Positions 26,999 through 37,298 of a stretch of 64,000 nucleotides of DNA are shown piece by piece. The notes under the pieces were generated by a model. It was not told the origin of the DNA and did not search any database. It saw only the letters and a list, made by a program, of their open reading frames with translations. Every line of letters begins with the position of its first letter. The first letter of the stretch is position 1. This DNA comes from JAMZMI01 sp964353015 (GTDB lineage Bacteria > Bacteroidota > Bacteroidia > Cytophagales > Cyclobacteriaceae), in the NCBI GenBank assembly GCA_964353015.1, contig CAYGUA010000002.1, positions 124,001 through 188,000 of the forward strand, given 5' to 3'. Made by a program: the position numbers and the translations under genes.

Positions 26999-28320
26999 AT
27001 TCCAATTTTCTTTTGAATGTCCTCCAATGAAACGCCCTTAGTCTCTGGCATATAGAACAGAGCGAAAATGAGTTGAAAACACATGGTCAATGCGAAGCAT
27101 GAGAAAATCAGCCAAGGATTGTCCTCAAACGCATCAATAACCAAAGGACCCAGCAGCGTAATGATTGCTGCGAAAACCCAGTGTACGCCGGTACCGAAGG
27201 CTTGACCAAATGAGCGCACATGGTTTGGGAAGATTTCAGCGATGAATACCCATATGACCGCACCAGAACCAATGGCATGCGAAGCAATAAAGGTCATAAT
27301 GGAGAACAATAAGATCGTAGAACCAAGATCCGCATAGAATGAAACGGCTACCATAGTGAGGCTGGCAATATATCCTACAGAACCAAGACGCAGCAAGAAC
27401 CTTCGACCAGCTCTGTCAATGAGATACATGCCTAATAAGGTAAACACGAGGTTAATTCCTCCAATAGCAATAGAATTAAACAGAGAGTCCTTAGCTGCCA
27501 GTCCTGATATTTCCAGAATCTCCGGAGCATAATAGAGGATAAAATTAATCCCTGATAGTTGGTTGAAAAATGCAACAAGAAAGGCAAGGAATAAAGGCTT
27601 CTTGTACCTGTAGAAAAAAGACTCATCTTGCTCAACTCTGTCTTCTGAATGTAATATTTCATCAACCGCTTGATCAATATTTTTAAGCCCCATTCTCTGA
27701 AGAACTAATCGAGCAGCAGTCTCCTCCTTCTTAAATAGCAAAAGCCATCTTGGACTCTGCGGGACAAACAGAATCGAAATAAAATACAACAGCGCCGGAA
27801 TCGCTTCAACACCCAGCATCCATCGCCAATCGTTTATCCCACCAAATCCTTTGAATAAATAATTTGAGACAAATGCGATTAAAATTCCCAATACAATATT
27901 GAATTGATAAAGTACAACCAGCTTGCCTCGATTATTTGAGGTAGATATTTCTGAGATGTACATAGGACCCGCGACTGTTGAAGCTCCCACTCCCAGTCCA
28001 CCGATGAAGCGGAAAAAGGAAAAGCTATATGGGTCAGGCGCAATGGCTGAACCAAGCGCCGAAATAAAATACAGTATGCCTATCCATATTAACGTATTCT
28101 TTCGGCCATATTTCTGACATGGAATACCGCCTAACAATGAACCCATCACTGTGCCCCACAAGGCCATAGACATGATGAATAAACCGTGAAACATTGGCGA
28201 AGTATTCCATAATTCCTTTATCGGAAGGTTTGCACCGGAAATGACCACCGTATCAAAACCGAATAGAAATCCCGCCAGCGAGGCTGTGAAGGACCAAACC
28301 AATAAATTATAATTTTTCAA
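26995..28320 (-). CDS. Sugar porter (GLUT/XylE-type) MFS symporter
   Basis: A 441-residue inner-membrane transporter with twelve predicted helices and the sugar porter signatures: GFLFGFDTVVISGANLPI at TM1, GRKNTLIWIGILYFISALGS, a QFNIVLGILIAFVSNYLFKG helix, PQSPRWLLLF after TM6, FFNQLSGINFILYYAPEI in TM7, DRAGRRFLLRLG and a PETKGVSLEDIQKK end. It imports a monosaccharide, with proton coupling likely. It is the first gene of the long minus operon and faces GH3 across a shared promoter region carrying the palindrome at 28393. The sugar is not determinable; galactose, glucose, xylose or mannose are all possible. Confidence 0.93.
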   Translation of the reverse strand: MKNYNLLVWSFTASLAGFLFGFDTVVISGANLPIKELWNTSPMFHGLFIMSMALWGTVMGSLLGGIPCQKYGRKNTLIWIGILYFISALGSAIAPDPYSFSFFRFIGGLGVGASTVAGPMYISEISTSNNRGKLVVLYQFNIVLGILIAFVSNYLFKGFGGINDWRWMLGVEAIPALLYFISILFVPQSPRWLLLFKKEETAARLVLQRMGLKNIDQAVDEILHSEDRVEQDESFFYRYKKPLFLAFLVAFFNQLSGINFILYYAPEILEISGLAAKDSLFNSIAIGGINLVFTLLGMYLIDRAGRRFLLRLGSVGYIASLTMVAVSFYADLGSTILLFSIMTFIASHAIGSGAVIWVFIAEIFPNHVRSFGQAFGTGVHWVFAAIITLLGPLVIDAFEDNPWLIFSCFALTMCFQLIFALFYMPETKGVSLEDIQKKIGI

Positions 28321-28392
28321 TTAGTTAGCCGTTTAAATAGGTTAATTGGTAATTGCAGGATATCAACAAGGCGCTAATTTATTAAATTATAC

Positions 28393-28404
28393 TTACACGT
28401 GTAA
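28393..28404. promoter_or_regulatory. Operator palindrome TTACACGTGTAA, divergent promoter
   Basis: A perfect 12-bp palindrome with a central CG, typical of LacI-family operators. It is placed just upstream of a -7-like TATATTTG for GH3, and in the divergent region for the minus operon starting at 28320. Near-identical copies occur at 37281, 49584 and 61710. The sequence after it (AATTTTATTATATAT) is also conserved at 49584. Confidence 0.75.
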
Positions 28405-28412
28405 TTTTATTA

Positions 28413-28420
28413 TATATTTG
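28413..28420 (+). promoter_or_regulatory. -7 element TATATTTG for the GH3 operon
   Basis: TATATTTG matches the Bacteroidota -7 consensus TAnnTTTG, lying 38 bp before the ATG at 28459. The operator covers the area between -33 and -7, consistent with repression by steric block. The -33 element is not clear. Confidence 0.55.
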
Positions 28421-28458
28421 TTAGAATATTTTTTTTGAAACTTTTAAAATTCGTCTCA

Positions 28459-31149
28459 ATGAAAATACGTCTCCTAATAGCTGACAGTAGTCTTTACAAA
28501 GCACACAATTCAATTCTTTATTGTTACTCAAAATTTTTCTTTGAAAAGTCTTATCTTCTTTATGCAGCTGTTGTAGTGATTCTGCACGCTTGCACGGGTG
28601 TCGAGCAAAACAAAATTGACAGCTATGAAACTAGAGCTAGAGAACTTGTATCTAAAATGACACTTGAAGAAAAAGTTTCTCTTATGACTGGAGCGACTGA
28701 TTCCATTGGATTTCCTGCACTGGCAGGTATCCCTCGATTGGGGATTCCAATGTTTGAAATCCATCATGGCCCTCATGGTTTTAAAGGTTGGTATGGGGAT
28801 CCCAAGGAAGAAAAAATGGTTTGGGGAACTTACTTTCCTACTTCTACCGCAATGGGAGCTACCTGGGATTCAGACCTAGTTTATAAGATTGCTGAAGCTA
28901 TGGGTGCAGAAATGAGATCGGCTGGCGGGCACTTAAATGCTGGTCCTGCCATGAACATCATCCGAGATGTTAGAACAGGCAGAAGCTTTGAATATTTCAC
29001 AGAGGATCCATTTCTTAATGGAAGAACAGCCATCGGTTATACCAAAGGACTTCAAAGTCAGAAGGTGATTGCAAACCTGAAGCATTTCATTGCTAATAAT
29101 CAAGAACAAAACAGAGGCGGTCTCAATGTTATTGTGGACGAACGTGCTTTGCGCGAAATATATCTTCCAGCTTTTAAAGCTGCCATTCAAGAAGGCGGAG
29201 CTTGGAGTTTGATGTCTGCCTATAATAGAATTAATGGTGTATACTGCAACGAAGAAGAGTGGCTCTTAAAAGAAGTGCTCGTCGACAATTGGGGCTTCAA
29301 AGGTTTTGTGCTTTCAGATTGGGGCGGAACTCACAACACGATTGGAAGTATTAAAGCGGGAATGGCTATAGAAATGCCCAGAGAGAAAATTTATGGCAAA
29401 AAACTTATTGAAGAGATTAAAGCAGGTACAATCACAATATCTGAGTTGGATGAATTAGTTGTTCGCATACTCATGCCATTCATTTGGACTGGAGCGCTAG
29501 ATGAGGAGATCCCGATTGATACGACAGTCGTCAATCAACCTAGGCATGTTGCCGTAGCTAGAGAAGCTGCTTCTAAGGCAATGGTGTTGCTTAAGAACGA
29601 AAACAACATGCTTCCATTGAACAAAAAAATCAAGAAGCTAGCCGTAATCGGCCCTAATGGAGAATATGGTAATCACTATCGGGATGGAAAATACTTCTAT
29701 GCATTACTACAAGGAAGCGGGAGTTCCAAAGTGGCCATCAGTAGAGATCAAATGGTCACCCCCTTTCAAGGAATCAAAACCCAACTTGATGGTCAAGTTG
29801 AGGTAGATTACGCACCTGGATGTTATGCTGAAACAGGGTTTGGAGCAATACCTTTAAAATACATCAGTACTCCAGACGGCAAATCAGAAGGCTTTCGTGT
29901 ATCGTATTTTACCAATACTAAGTTTGAAGGCCAACCTATTAGAACGGAATTTAATTCAGACCGCTCCTACACTTGGTCTTCAGAACTTGATATTCCAGAA
30001 CTATTCAAACAAGAGGAAAGCGTACGGCAGTTTTCTGTAGTCTTGGAAGGAAAGCTTCGTGTTCCGGAAACAGGTGAATACAATCTTGAAATAAGAAATA
30101 CATCTGGTTCTGCGGCTCTTTATATCAACGATAAACTAGTCACAGAAAACCTAAAAGGTGCCAGATATAATATTGGCTCTAGCGGAAGTGTAGAACTAAA
30201 AAAAGGCCAGGAATACGATATCAAAGCAACCTACGTGAAGACCAGTTGGAAAGGTGATGTCTCCATCAACTGGGATTATGAAAATGCACAATATTTAAAG
30301 GAAGCGCTATCATTGGCGGCTCAATCTGACGCTGTAATTCTTACCGTAGGGAACACAGGCGAGATCGGAGAAACTGAGGGAGGTGATAGGGATCGAATCA
30401 CACTCTATCCTGCACAAGAGCGATTAATCAATGAAATAGCCAAAGTAAATCCCAATTGCACTGTAGTAGTGATCGCGGGAAGTGCGGTCGCTATGGGCAA
30501 TTGGATTGATAATGTTCCTTCGGTGCTAATGGGATGGTTCTCAGGCGAACAAATGGGAAATGCGCTTTACGACGTTCTTTTTGGTGAAGTAAACCCAAGT
30601 GGTAAACTACCTATTACCTTTCCACTTTCCCTCGATGAATATCCAAAAGATCATTATACCAGTTCTCCTGAAATAGCATACAATGAAGGTATTTATGTAG
30701 GCTATCGATATTTTGACCATCACAATAAGGAGGTACAATTTCCATTTGGCCATGGGCTGAGCTATACAGAATTTAAGTACGCTGATATAAAGGCAAACAT
30801 TAAGGAAGATTCGAATGACTTGACGGTACGAGTAGACTTGTCCATTACCAACACAGGAACGGTCGAAGGAGAAGAAGTGGTTCAGCTTTATGTTAGAGAC
30901 CTTGAGGCCTCTGTAGACAGACCGGTTAAGGAACTAAAGGGCTTTATGAAAACCCGGATTAACCCTGGCGAAACAGAGCACATTTCTATCGACCTTGAAG
31001 CCTCAGCTTTCGCCTATTTTGATATGAATCAAAAACAGTGGAAAGTAGAAGCAGGAGACTTTGAACTTTGGGCGGGTAGTTCGTCCCGAGATATTCGTCT
31101 CAAGGAAATCATAACCATAAAGTCAGATCGATTTTTGACATTCAAATAG
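28459..31149 (+). CDS. GH3 family glycosidase with PA14 insert and Fn3-like tail
   Basis: The ATG at 28459 is preferred to a TTG at 28435; the product is 896 residues with a lipoprotein-like signal (VVVILHACTG). GH3 landmarks are an N-terminal LVSKMTLEEKVSLMTG, FEYFTEDPFLNG, LKHFIANNQEQNRGG, and GFVLSDWGGTHNT with the predicted nucleophile Asp at residue 287. A PA14 domain interrupts the second half at about 474-605 (GKLRVPETGEYNLEIRNTSG). A GH3 C-terminal segment (GEIGETEGGDRDRI) and an Fn3-like domain (about 790-890) follow. It is probably a periplasmic or surface beta-glycosidase; specificity cannot be read. It heads the plus units under the palindrome. Confidence 0.93.
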   Translation: MKIRLLIADSSLYKAHNSILYCYSKFFFEKSYLLYAAVVVILHACTGVEQNKIDSYETRARELVSKMTLEEKVSLMTGATDSIGFPALAGIPRLGIPMFEIHHGPHGFKGWYGDPKEEKMVWGTYFPTSTAMGATWDSDLVYKIAEAMGAEMRSAGGHLNAGPAMNIIRDVRTGRSFEYFTEDPFLNGRTAIGYTKGLQSQKVIANLKHFIANNQEQNRGGLNVIVDERALREIYLPAFKAAIQEGGAWSLMSAYNRINGVYCNEEEWLLKEVLVDNWGFKGFVLSDWGGTHNTIGSIKAGMAIEMPREKIYGKKLIEEIKAGTITISELDELVVRILMPFIWTGALDEEIPIDTTVVNQPRHVAVAREAASKAMVLLKNENNMLPLNKKIKKLAVIGPNGEYGNHYRDGKYFYALLQGSGSSKVAISRDQMVTPFQGIKTQLDGQVEVDYAPGCYAETGFGAIPLKYISTPDGKSEGFRVSYFTNTKFEGQPIRTEFNSDRSYTWSSELDIPELFKQEESVRQFSVVLEGKLRVPETGEYNLEIRNTSGSAALYINDKLVTENLKGARYNIGSSGSVELKKGQEYDIKATYVKTSWKGDVSINWDYENAQYLKEALSLAAQSDAVILTVGNTGEIGETEGGDRDRITLYPAQERLINEIAKVNPNCTVVVIAGSAVAMGNWIDNVPSVLMGWFSGEQMGNALYDVLFGEVNPSGKLPITFPLSLDEYPKDHYTSSPEIAYNEGIYVGYRYFDHHNKEVQFPFGHGLSYTEFKYADIKANIKEDSNDLTVRVDLSITNTGTVEGEEVVQLYVRDLEASVDRPVKELKGFMKTRINPGETEHISIDLEASAFAYFDMNQKQWKVEAGDFELWAGSSSRDIRLKEIITIKSDRFLTFK

Positions 31150-31188
31150 TATTAGCCGCTAGTTAAATTGATCTTTCTAAACACATAA

Positions 31189-34100
31189 ATGAAAAAACTT
31201 ATACGCCTACTTTCTTTTTTCGTGTGTCTTTTGGCATCAGTGACAAGTTACGCTCAGCAGCCTATCACCTACCCTATTGAAGTCCTAAGCATGCTGAACA
31301 GTAATGATGAATGGATTGATACGGTTCAAATCTCGATCACCACTAAAGATTATCAGGGCACAGTGGGTTGGCTATATGTCAACGTGAACAACCTGAACAA
31401 TGCGAGCACCATGCAATATCGTCTTAAGGAATCATCTCAAAGCGAATGGGGCTCCTGGCAAACCAGCCAACCCAACTTTTCTGTATTTCCAAAAGATGAA
31501 GCCTATGGCGGGTTAAACGGAGGTTTTGGAACTACACAATTCGCTACCCCAATAATTGGCGTTGAAGCCAATAAGACTTATGACTTTCAGTTCAAATACG
31601 ATTATATATCAGGTCGAGAATCATCAGGCTATAGGATATTAGACATGGCCTTTTGGGAATCCAACAATAAACATGAAACCAATCAAATTTTGAATGGAAG
31701 ACAAGACGTAACAGGAGAAAATTGGGAAGGCCCATATGCAAATGACCCGAACAAGTCAACTCTTTCTGAAGAAGGTGGAAGACTATGGAGAGGTGAGGTT
31801 GGCGAGGTTCTCATCGACCCAAATGGTATAGACATAAAAGCTACATGTGCTGATTGCCATACTGCCAGTGGTTGGGACTTAAAGTATTTCAACTATTCAG
31901 ATAAATCAATCATTGCAAGATCCAATTTTCATGGCATGTCAAGAGAGGAAGGAGAAAAAGTGGCACAGTACATTCGAGATTTAGCATTTGACAGATCCGA
32001 AAAAGGCAGACCCTGGCAGCCGCCCTTTCAGCCCGGACCTGAAGCTGATGACGACCCTTATGAATGGGCCGCAGGACAGGGCCTAGAAAATGTACTCGAA
32101 ACGGATGAGGATATGATAGCGGAGGTGTTTGGCTCTAAAAACCCTTCTGAAGAAGAAATTCGGAGTACCATCAACGACTTTAATGGAAATACGAATCTTA
32201 GAACTCAGCGGCTTGCGGTTCAATTCCCGGACTGGAACGGTTGGCTACCAGGCACTCACCCAAAAGACCTTTTATCTGATGAAGACTATAACACCATCAA
32301 TTCAGCTTATTTAGCACTACGCAGTGCGCTAGATACTCCAAGTAAAATCGAAGCTCTCAACAACCAATCCAATATCGCTGATAACCATGCAAACAATGGA
32401 ATTTATAAAGCCATAGGCGATTTTTCAACTCAAGTTCATAATGTGATAGAAGGAACAAATAAAAACAATCCAAGATCACCCGTTTGGGCAGATAATAATT
32501 CAGTCTATCAACCTGAAAGAGAAACCTTAATGAGAAGCCTCGCACCTTGGTTCTCAATCAAGATTTTTGAAGTCATTCATGAATTCGGACTTCATAATAT
32601 TTCAGAATTGCAAAACATCGCTTTAAAAGATCAGGAGAAGTTTCAATGGCCAACACGCGAATGGGTTGTTTTCCAAAATGCAGCACATATTATTTCAGAA
32701 AGGCGGGGAACCTCCTATTTCTCATTGACTGATACCACAAGAGATCAACAAACAAGAAGTATTTATTTATCCAGCATTTGGTATCAGATGCAGATGACCC
32801 TTACCCCTGGTAATAGAAAAGGTGGAGTTGTAAGCCCAAATGACTGGGCCTATAACCTATTACATGTGCATAGAATTGGTCTTCAATCCGAGATTTATGA
32901 ACCGGCGCGTTGGCTTCAGAACTATCTGAAAAACGCTGAACAACGAAACAATGGAATGACTCCTAAGGAATCCTCTTCAGGTGCCATTAGAGGTTGGAAC
33001 ATGAGAGAGCTCAGCCCATGGAGGTTCTATGGGACTACAAACGGCAATACCGAAACTTTCGATCAACTAGGTCCGGATTTAAGGAATAGAGTGCAAAGTG
33101 TATTTATAGATGAAGTCCTAGATGTTTTGGAGTCATTCGGAAATGAATGGAATCGAGATGGCGTGAATCTATCCTATAGAACTGATTTTGAATTAGAGTT
33201 TTATGACACAGAACCAATTAACGGTGTAACCTTCCAAGGAGACAATTGTCTATTTCATGATCGCCGGGATAATGGCGGGTGTTCGGATGCAAATGACGCT
33301 GTGGAAATTGATGCTATGTATACCCTACTTTACCTTTTTAGTGAAAATGGCAATATCACCACTAGCGTTTTTAATAGATTGAGAGGTTGGGCAGATGAAA
33401 TGTGGGCATTTACTGATTGGCCAACATACACATTAAAGGCAACTCATAATTGGGCATTTAATGGGGATTTAAGTGACAAAGTGGGCAATGCAGATGGTAT
33501 GGCTCAATCTAACGCCAAGACCATGAGTGATGATAAGGTTGAAGGCTTTCAGTCTCTCTTTCTTGACGGGACAGAAGATATGGTTCTGATTAATGATGCC
33601 GAGCTTCAAAACGGCTTCACGGATTATTCGGTAACAGCCTGGTTTAGGACAACAGATACTATTGGATACCAATATATCTATGAAGAAGGTGGCAATGATG
33701 CTGGATTTGGATTACGCTTAAATGGTTCGACACTTGAGGCAGGCGCTATTGACGGAAGTGGGATTACTACTCTCCAGACCGTGAAAAAGGAAGGGATACT
33801 TCCATTCAAATGGTATTTTGCGGCAGTCACTTTTGAGAATGGAGTTATGAATCTTTATCTCAATGCTGAAGATGACCCCTCTACTTTAGATACTGGATTT
33901 GGTGAATTAGCTAGCCATAGCAATGGTGCTACCATAGGTGGATCGGGAGATCAGGCGCTTGATCATGGCGCGGGGTTTGAATTCAGCGGATGGATAGATG
34001 ATGTAAGGGTTTATGATGAGACTGTGATAGGTCAGCAAGAGATCACTCTCATTTATGATGAATACAGTTCCAATATCAAAACCTTCTCTCTATTAGTGCA

Positions 34101-34527
34101 AGATGGAACAGGTACAGGACTCTATGAAGTAGGACAGCAGATTAGCATTGTTGCTGATACTACGTTGGGCTGCTTCTTGAATTGGAAGGGAGATACAGAG
34201 TCGCTATCAGACATTACTGGCTCTCAAGCAGTTATCACTGTTCCAAATAAAAATATAGCCGTAATAGCAGAATTTGATAGTGCCTGCGGAGAAGGAATTC
34301 TCACTAATACGGATGTAGCCGAACGTATTGAAATATTTCCAAATCCGTTCACAGAGTTGGTTTCAGTTTCTGGGGTGAAGCAAGATGCGGAGATAACTAT
34401 TCTGACCCTTAGTGGTGTAGAATTATTGTGTGAGAAAGGGGAAACAGTGTTCAATTTATCGGGCCTATCTAAGGGCATTTACATTTTAAGAGTCAATCAC
34501 AACTTTCACAGAATAGTAAAAAAATGA
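31189..34527 (+). CDS. T9SS-exported heme c/LamG protein of unknown function
   Basis: A 1112-residue protein with a signal peptide (LLASVTSYAQQ). An Ig-like opening (about 25-170) precedes a single heme c motif C220-A-D-C-H224, with a DLKYFNYSDKSIIARSNFHG segment and a helical run reading GEKVAQYIRDL. A long helical region with no recognised family follows (about 300-740). A LamG/concanavalin-like domain (about 747-960) is seen in the VTAWFRTTDTIGYQYIYEEG run. The T9SS type A sorting domain ends the chain (IEIFPNPFTELVSVSG). It is probably surface-attached and redox-active or carbohydrate-binding. It follows GH3 by 39 bp and overlaps the first propeller gene by 4 bp. Confidence 0.82.
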   Translation: MKKLIRLLSFFVCLLASVTSYAQQPITYPIEVLSMLNSNDEWIDTVQISITTKDYQGTVGWLYVNVNNLNNASTMQYRLKESSQSEWGSWQTSQPNFSVFPKDEAYGGLNGGFGTTQFATPIIGVEANKTYDFQFKYDYISGRESSGYRILDMAFWESNNKHETNQILNGRQDVTGENWEGPYANDPNKSTLSEEGGRLWRGEVGEVLIDPNGIDIKATCADCHTASGWDLKYFNYSDKSIIARSNFHGMSREEGEKVAQYIRDLAFDRSEKGRPWQPPFQPGPEADDDPYEWAAGQGLENVLETDEDMIAEVFGSKNPSEEEIRSTINDFNGNTNLRTQRLAVQFPDWNGWLPGTHPKDLLSDEDYNTINSAYLALRSALDTPSKIEALNNQSNIADNHANNGIYKAIGDFSTQVHNVIEGTNKNNPRSPVWADNNSVYQPERETLMRSLAPWFSIKIFEVIHEFGLHNISELQNIALKDQEKFQWPTREWVVFQNAAHIISERRGTSYFSLTDTTRDQQTRSIYLSSIWYQMQMTLTPGNRKGGVVSPNDWAYNLLHVHRIGLQSEIYEPARWLQNYLKNAEQRNNGMTPKESSSGAIRGWNMRELSPWRFYGTTNGNTETFDQLGPDLRNRVQSVFIDEVLDVLESFGNEWNRDGVNLSYRTDFELEFYDTEPINGVTFQGDNCLFHDRRDNGGCSDANDAVEIDAMYTLLYLFSENGNITTSVFNRLRGWADEMWAFTDWPTYTLKATHNWAFNGDLSDKVGNADGMAQSNAKTMSDDKVEGFQSLFLDGTEDMVLINDAELQNGFTDYSVTAWFRTTDTIGYQYIYEEGGNDAGFGLRLNGSTLEAGAIDGSGITTLQTVKKEGILPFKWYFAAVTFENGVMNLYLNAEDDPSTLDTGFGELASHSNGATIGGSGDQALDHGAGFEFSGWIDDVRVYDETVIGQQEITLIYDEYSSNIKTFSLLVQDGTGTGLYEVGQQISIVADTTLGCFLNWKGDTESLSDITGSQAVITVPNKNIAVIAEFDSACGEGILTNTDVAERIEIFPNPFTELVSVSGVKQDAEITILTLSGVELLCEKGETVFNLSGLSKGIYILRVNHNFHRIVKK

Positions 34528-37139
34528 TGAAGATGTTCAAACAACTATGGATTACTAAGCCGTGTTCGGATAATTCGGTGTGCAGTATTAAGAGTCACTT
34601 AACTTCTTATTGTAGTCTTTTAGCGGTGCTCCTTTTTCTATTTGGATGTACCTCTCCTGATAGGCCTGTTCAACAAACAGGAATAGAAGATCTTGATATA
34701 ATTCGGCAAGAAGTTACGATCACTTCTACTGATCAAAATACTGCCAAAAGTAGAAGGTCTGCTTTATACAGATATTACCGATTCCTCTGGCGACAAGGTA
34801 TGAACATGAGGATGTTTGACGAAGTGGCCAATACGCTGCTCGATGAATCCAACAGTTCAACAAAAGCACATGAGGCGATTGATAATGGCTATTTCATTTT
34901 AGACCAGTTGTTCACCAACCCAGTATATGTTCCTGAAGTAAAAGGAGCGGCTAATTCAAGTGCTACAACTTTCACAAATTGGCCACTTTATCACGGAGTG
35001 GATGGATCACAATCAGGATACTCACCTGACAAAGGCCCAAGTCTGGGTGAGATAGTTTGGAAGTTCCCGAAGACCAATGGATGGACCCCTACTCCTGTAG
35101 TATCTGGAAACCAAATATTAGCATCAGGAGCAGGAGCAGATGTAATCGGCTATAGTCTGGATTCCAAAACAGGTAAAGTGAACTGGAAGGCAAGGATCAT
35201 GTCTCAGAGTTACTATCATACATCCAACTATAGATACAGTCCCGTGGAAGTGGATGATCACGTATTCTTCAAGATTGGTCAAAAACATCATGGATTCGAA
35301 AAGTCAAGTGGAAAAAAAGTCGACAATTCAGAACACACAATGCTTCATGTAAACACAGAAGACTTGACATTGACTAATGTCAACGGAGATTCCACAATAT
35401 GGAACTATCAACCGGCCGAAGGACATATTGCACATGCCATAGCTCTTGGCTCCAGAGTTTTTGTTGCAAATACTTCAGGTACTGTCAGTTGTTTAAACAA
35501 AGAAAACGGTAAGGCCATTTGGTCGAATGATCTTCAAAATGAACTGAGAGGAAAGATATCTGTTTATGGGGATCAGATTTTTGCGACTTCATTAGATCGG
35601 AAAATATTCGCGCTTGAGTTGAAAGATGGCAGCATAAACTGGACACAACAATTAATGGAAATCGAAAATAAAGCCTACGATTACTTTTCAGGTTTTGGAT
35701 TCTATGATAATAATATCTACTTCGGAACTGCCGCGGGTTATGTCTACTGCCTTAAACCCAGAGACGGATCGACGGTCTGGAAAGAAACCACTCAACACTG
35801 GATTCAATCCAAGCCGGTTAAAATCGATAAACAAATCTTTGTGGTTTCCTTAGACGGAAAGCTGCATTCGATCTCAGAAAATGAAAATCAAGCAAACCTT
35901 GATTGGTCGAAAAAAATCAGCGATCATGGTTTTTCATCTGATCTTATCATTTCGACAGATGGCATTATCGCCACAGATAACAACATGATGGTCTACTCCT
36001 TGGATCCTAAATCGGGGGATATCAACTGGAAACAAAGGTTATTGGATGGGGCTTGGGTCAATGACCAACATATAGCAGCTGAAGAACATTCCGGTCAACA
36101 GAGTTCGCCTACGATTGTTGATGGAATCCTTTATATCGCAAGTCCAGATGGTTTTGTCAACGCCATCGATACAGAAACCGGAAATGAATTGTGGAAATTC
36201 GAGACAAAAAGCAGTTGTTCCCCCTCTCCTACAGTTGCAGAGGGAAAAGTGTTTGTAGGCCAGACCTATAGAAGCTATGGGAAATACTTTGCTCTTGATG
36301 CCAAATCGGGTGAACCGATATGGTCTTCGGAAAAACTTGGCTCAGTCTGGATAAACGCTGCTTATGATAACGGCAGACTTTTCCTTGGAAATATGAATGG
36401 GTTCTTTTTTGCCGTAAATCCAAATACAGGTGAAAAGCTCTGGGAATATTTCACTGCTAAGGATACTCCGCAAGAAAACAAGTCTTTTGATACAGACCGA
36501 CGACATGGATGGCCTCCCGGTGTTTATTGTAATCCTATCACAGAAGACGGAATCGTTTACACAGGATCATGGTCTGGTTACTATTTCGCTTTTGATCAGG
36601 AATCTGGCCAACTCCTTTGGAGAACTAAAACAAAACCTGAGCTCGGAAATGGCGGCCTCCCAGATTCTGCCGCACCTGTTTTGCATAAGGATCATATCTA
36701 TGTGCAGAAGGCAGGTCATTTTATTGCAGCCATTAACAAGCACACAGGAAATATTGATTGGGAATGGCAAGGACCTGAAGGCTTTCTCCAAAATGGGACA
36801 ATTGCGGCGCTGGATAATCGGATATTTGGTTCGGTAGCAAGAAGAGTCAACGAGATCGCTTATCATACCGAAATCATTGCTTTCAATGATGTCCCAACGG
36901 GAGGAGAAAAGGTTTGGAGCTATCGTGGAGGTGGCGGACTAACTGCGCCAGTAGTAACAGATAATAAAATAATATTTGGCTCTTCGGGGGATCCTTTCCT
37001 TACTTGTCTTGATCCTGAAAATGGAGAAGTGAAATGGAGGCTTTATGTAGGAGGTATCATGCTAGAAAGTGTCCCTGCGATATACGGGGATAAAGCGTTT
37101 GCGCAAGTTAAAAATGGTTATTTGTACGCGGTGAAATAG
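34524..37139 (+). CDS. PQQ-like beta-propeller lipoprotein, paralogue 1 of 3
   Basis: An 871-residue protein with a long lipoprotein-type leader (about 41 residues, ending LLFLFGCTS). A helical cap (about 48-125, DLDIIRQEVTITSTDQNTAK and SALYRYYRFLWRQG) precedes an eight-or-more-bladed PQQ-like propeller, recognisable by repeated W-motifs such as DSKTGKVNWKARI, NKENGKAIWSNDL and DAKSGEPIWSSEKLG. The vicinal Cys pair of quinoprotein dehydrogenases is not seen, so PQQ binding is unlikely; it resembles the PQQ_2/BamB-like family. It is translationally linked to the upstream heme c/LamG gene (ATGA overlap). Function is unknown; it may be a surface binding or scaffolding protein. Confidence 0.85.
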   Translation: MMKMFKQLWITKPCSDNSVCSIKSHLTSYCSLLAVLLFLFGCTSPDRPVQQTGIEDLDIIRQEVTITSTDQNTAKSRRSALYRYYRFLWRQGMNMRMFDEVANTLLDESNSSTKAHEAIDNGYFILDQLFTNPVYVPEVKGAANSSATTFTNWPLYHGVDGSQSGYSPDKGPSLGEIVWKFPKTNGWTPTPVVSGNQILASGAGADVIGYSLDSKTGKVNWKARIMSQSYYHTSNYRYSPVEVDDHVFFKIGQKHHGFEKSSGKKVDNSEHTMLHVNTEDLTLTNVNGDSTIWNYQPAEGHIAHAIALGSRVFVANTSGTVSCLNKENGKAIWSNDLQNELRGKISVYGDQIFATSLDRKIFALELKDGSINWTQQLMEIENKAYDYFSGFGFYDNNIYFGTAAGYVYCLKPRDGSTVWKETTQHWIQSKPVKIDKQIFVVSLDGKLHSISENENQANLDWSKKISDHGFSSDLIISTDGIIATDNNMMVYSLDPKSGDINWKQRLLDGAWVNDQHIAAEEHSGQQSSPTIVDGILYIASPDGFVNAIDTETGNELWKFETKSSCSPSPTVAEGKVFVGQTYRSYGKYFALDAKSGEPIWSSEKLGSVWINAAYDNGRLFLGNMNGFFFAVNPNTGEKLWEYFTAKDTPQENKSFDTDRRHGWPPGVYCNPITEDGIVYTGSWSGYYFAFDQESGQLLWRTKTKPELGNGGLPDSAAPVLHKDHIYVQKAGHFIAAINKHTGNIDWEWQGPEGFLQNGTIAALDNRIFGSVARRVNEIAYHTEIIAFNDVPTGGEKVWSYRGGGGLTAPVVTDNKIIFGSSGDPFLTCLDPENGEVKWRLYVGGIMLESVPAIYGDKAFAQVKNGYLYAVK

Positions 37140-37280
37140 AACCTCAAACAGGACAAATGATTCAAACAATTTTTGTATTTATCAGGGCATTATTACTCAC
37201 CAAATACTTCACACTCCAGAAACTTTTTCAGCTAAAAACACCCTTTCGTTTATTATCCTTAATTCACTTCATTATTTTAC

Positions 37281-37292
37281 TTACACGTGTTA
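37281..37292. promoter_or_regulatory. Operator palindrome TTACACGTGTTA
   Basis: A near-perfect 12-bp palindrome sharing the ACACGTGT core with the other sites. It overlaps by two bases a -7 element TATATTTG (37291-37298), which matches TAnnTTTG. The implied transcription start is near 37305, about 23 nt before the ATG at 37328. This location makes the 37157 ATG unlikely as the real start. Confidence 0.75.
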
Positions 37293-37298
37293 TATTTG
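37291..37298 (+). promoter_or_regulatory. -7 element TATATTTG for the second plus operon
   Basis: A TAnnTTTG match immediately after the palindrome at 37281, in the same arrangement as at the GH3 promoter (28413). Confidence 0.5.
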
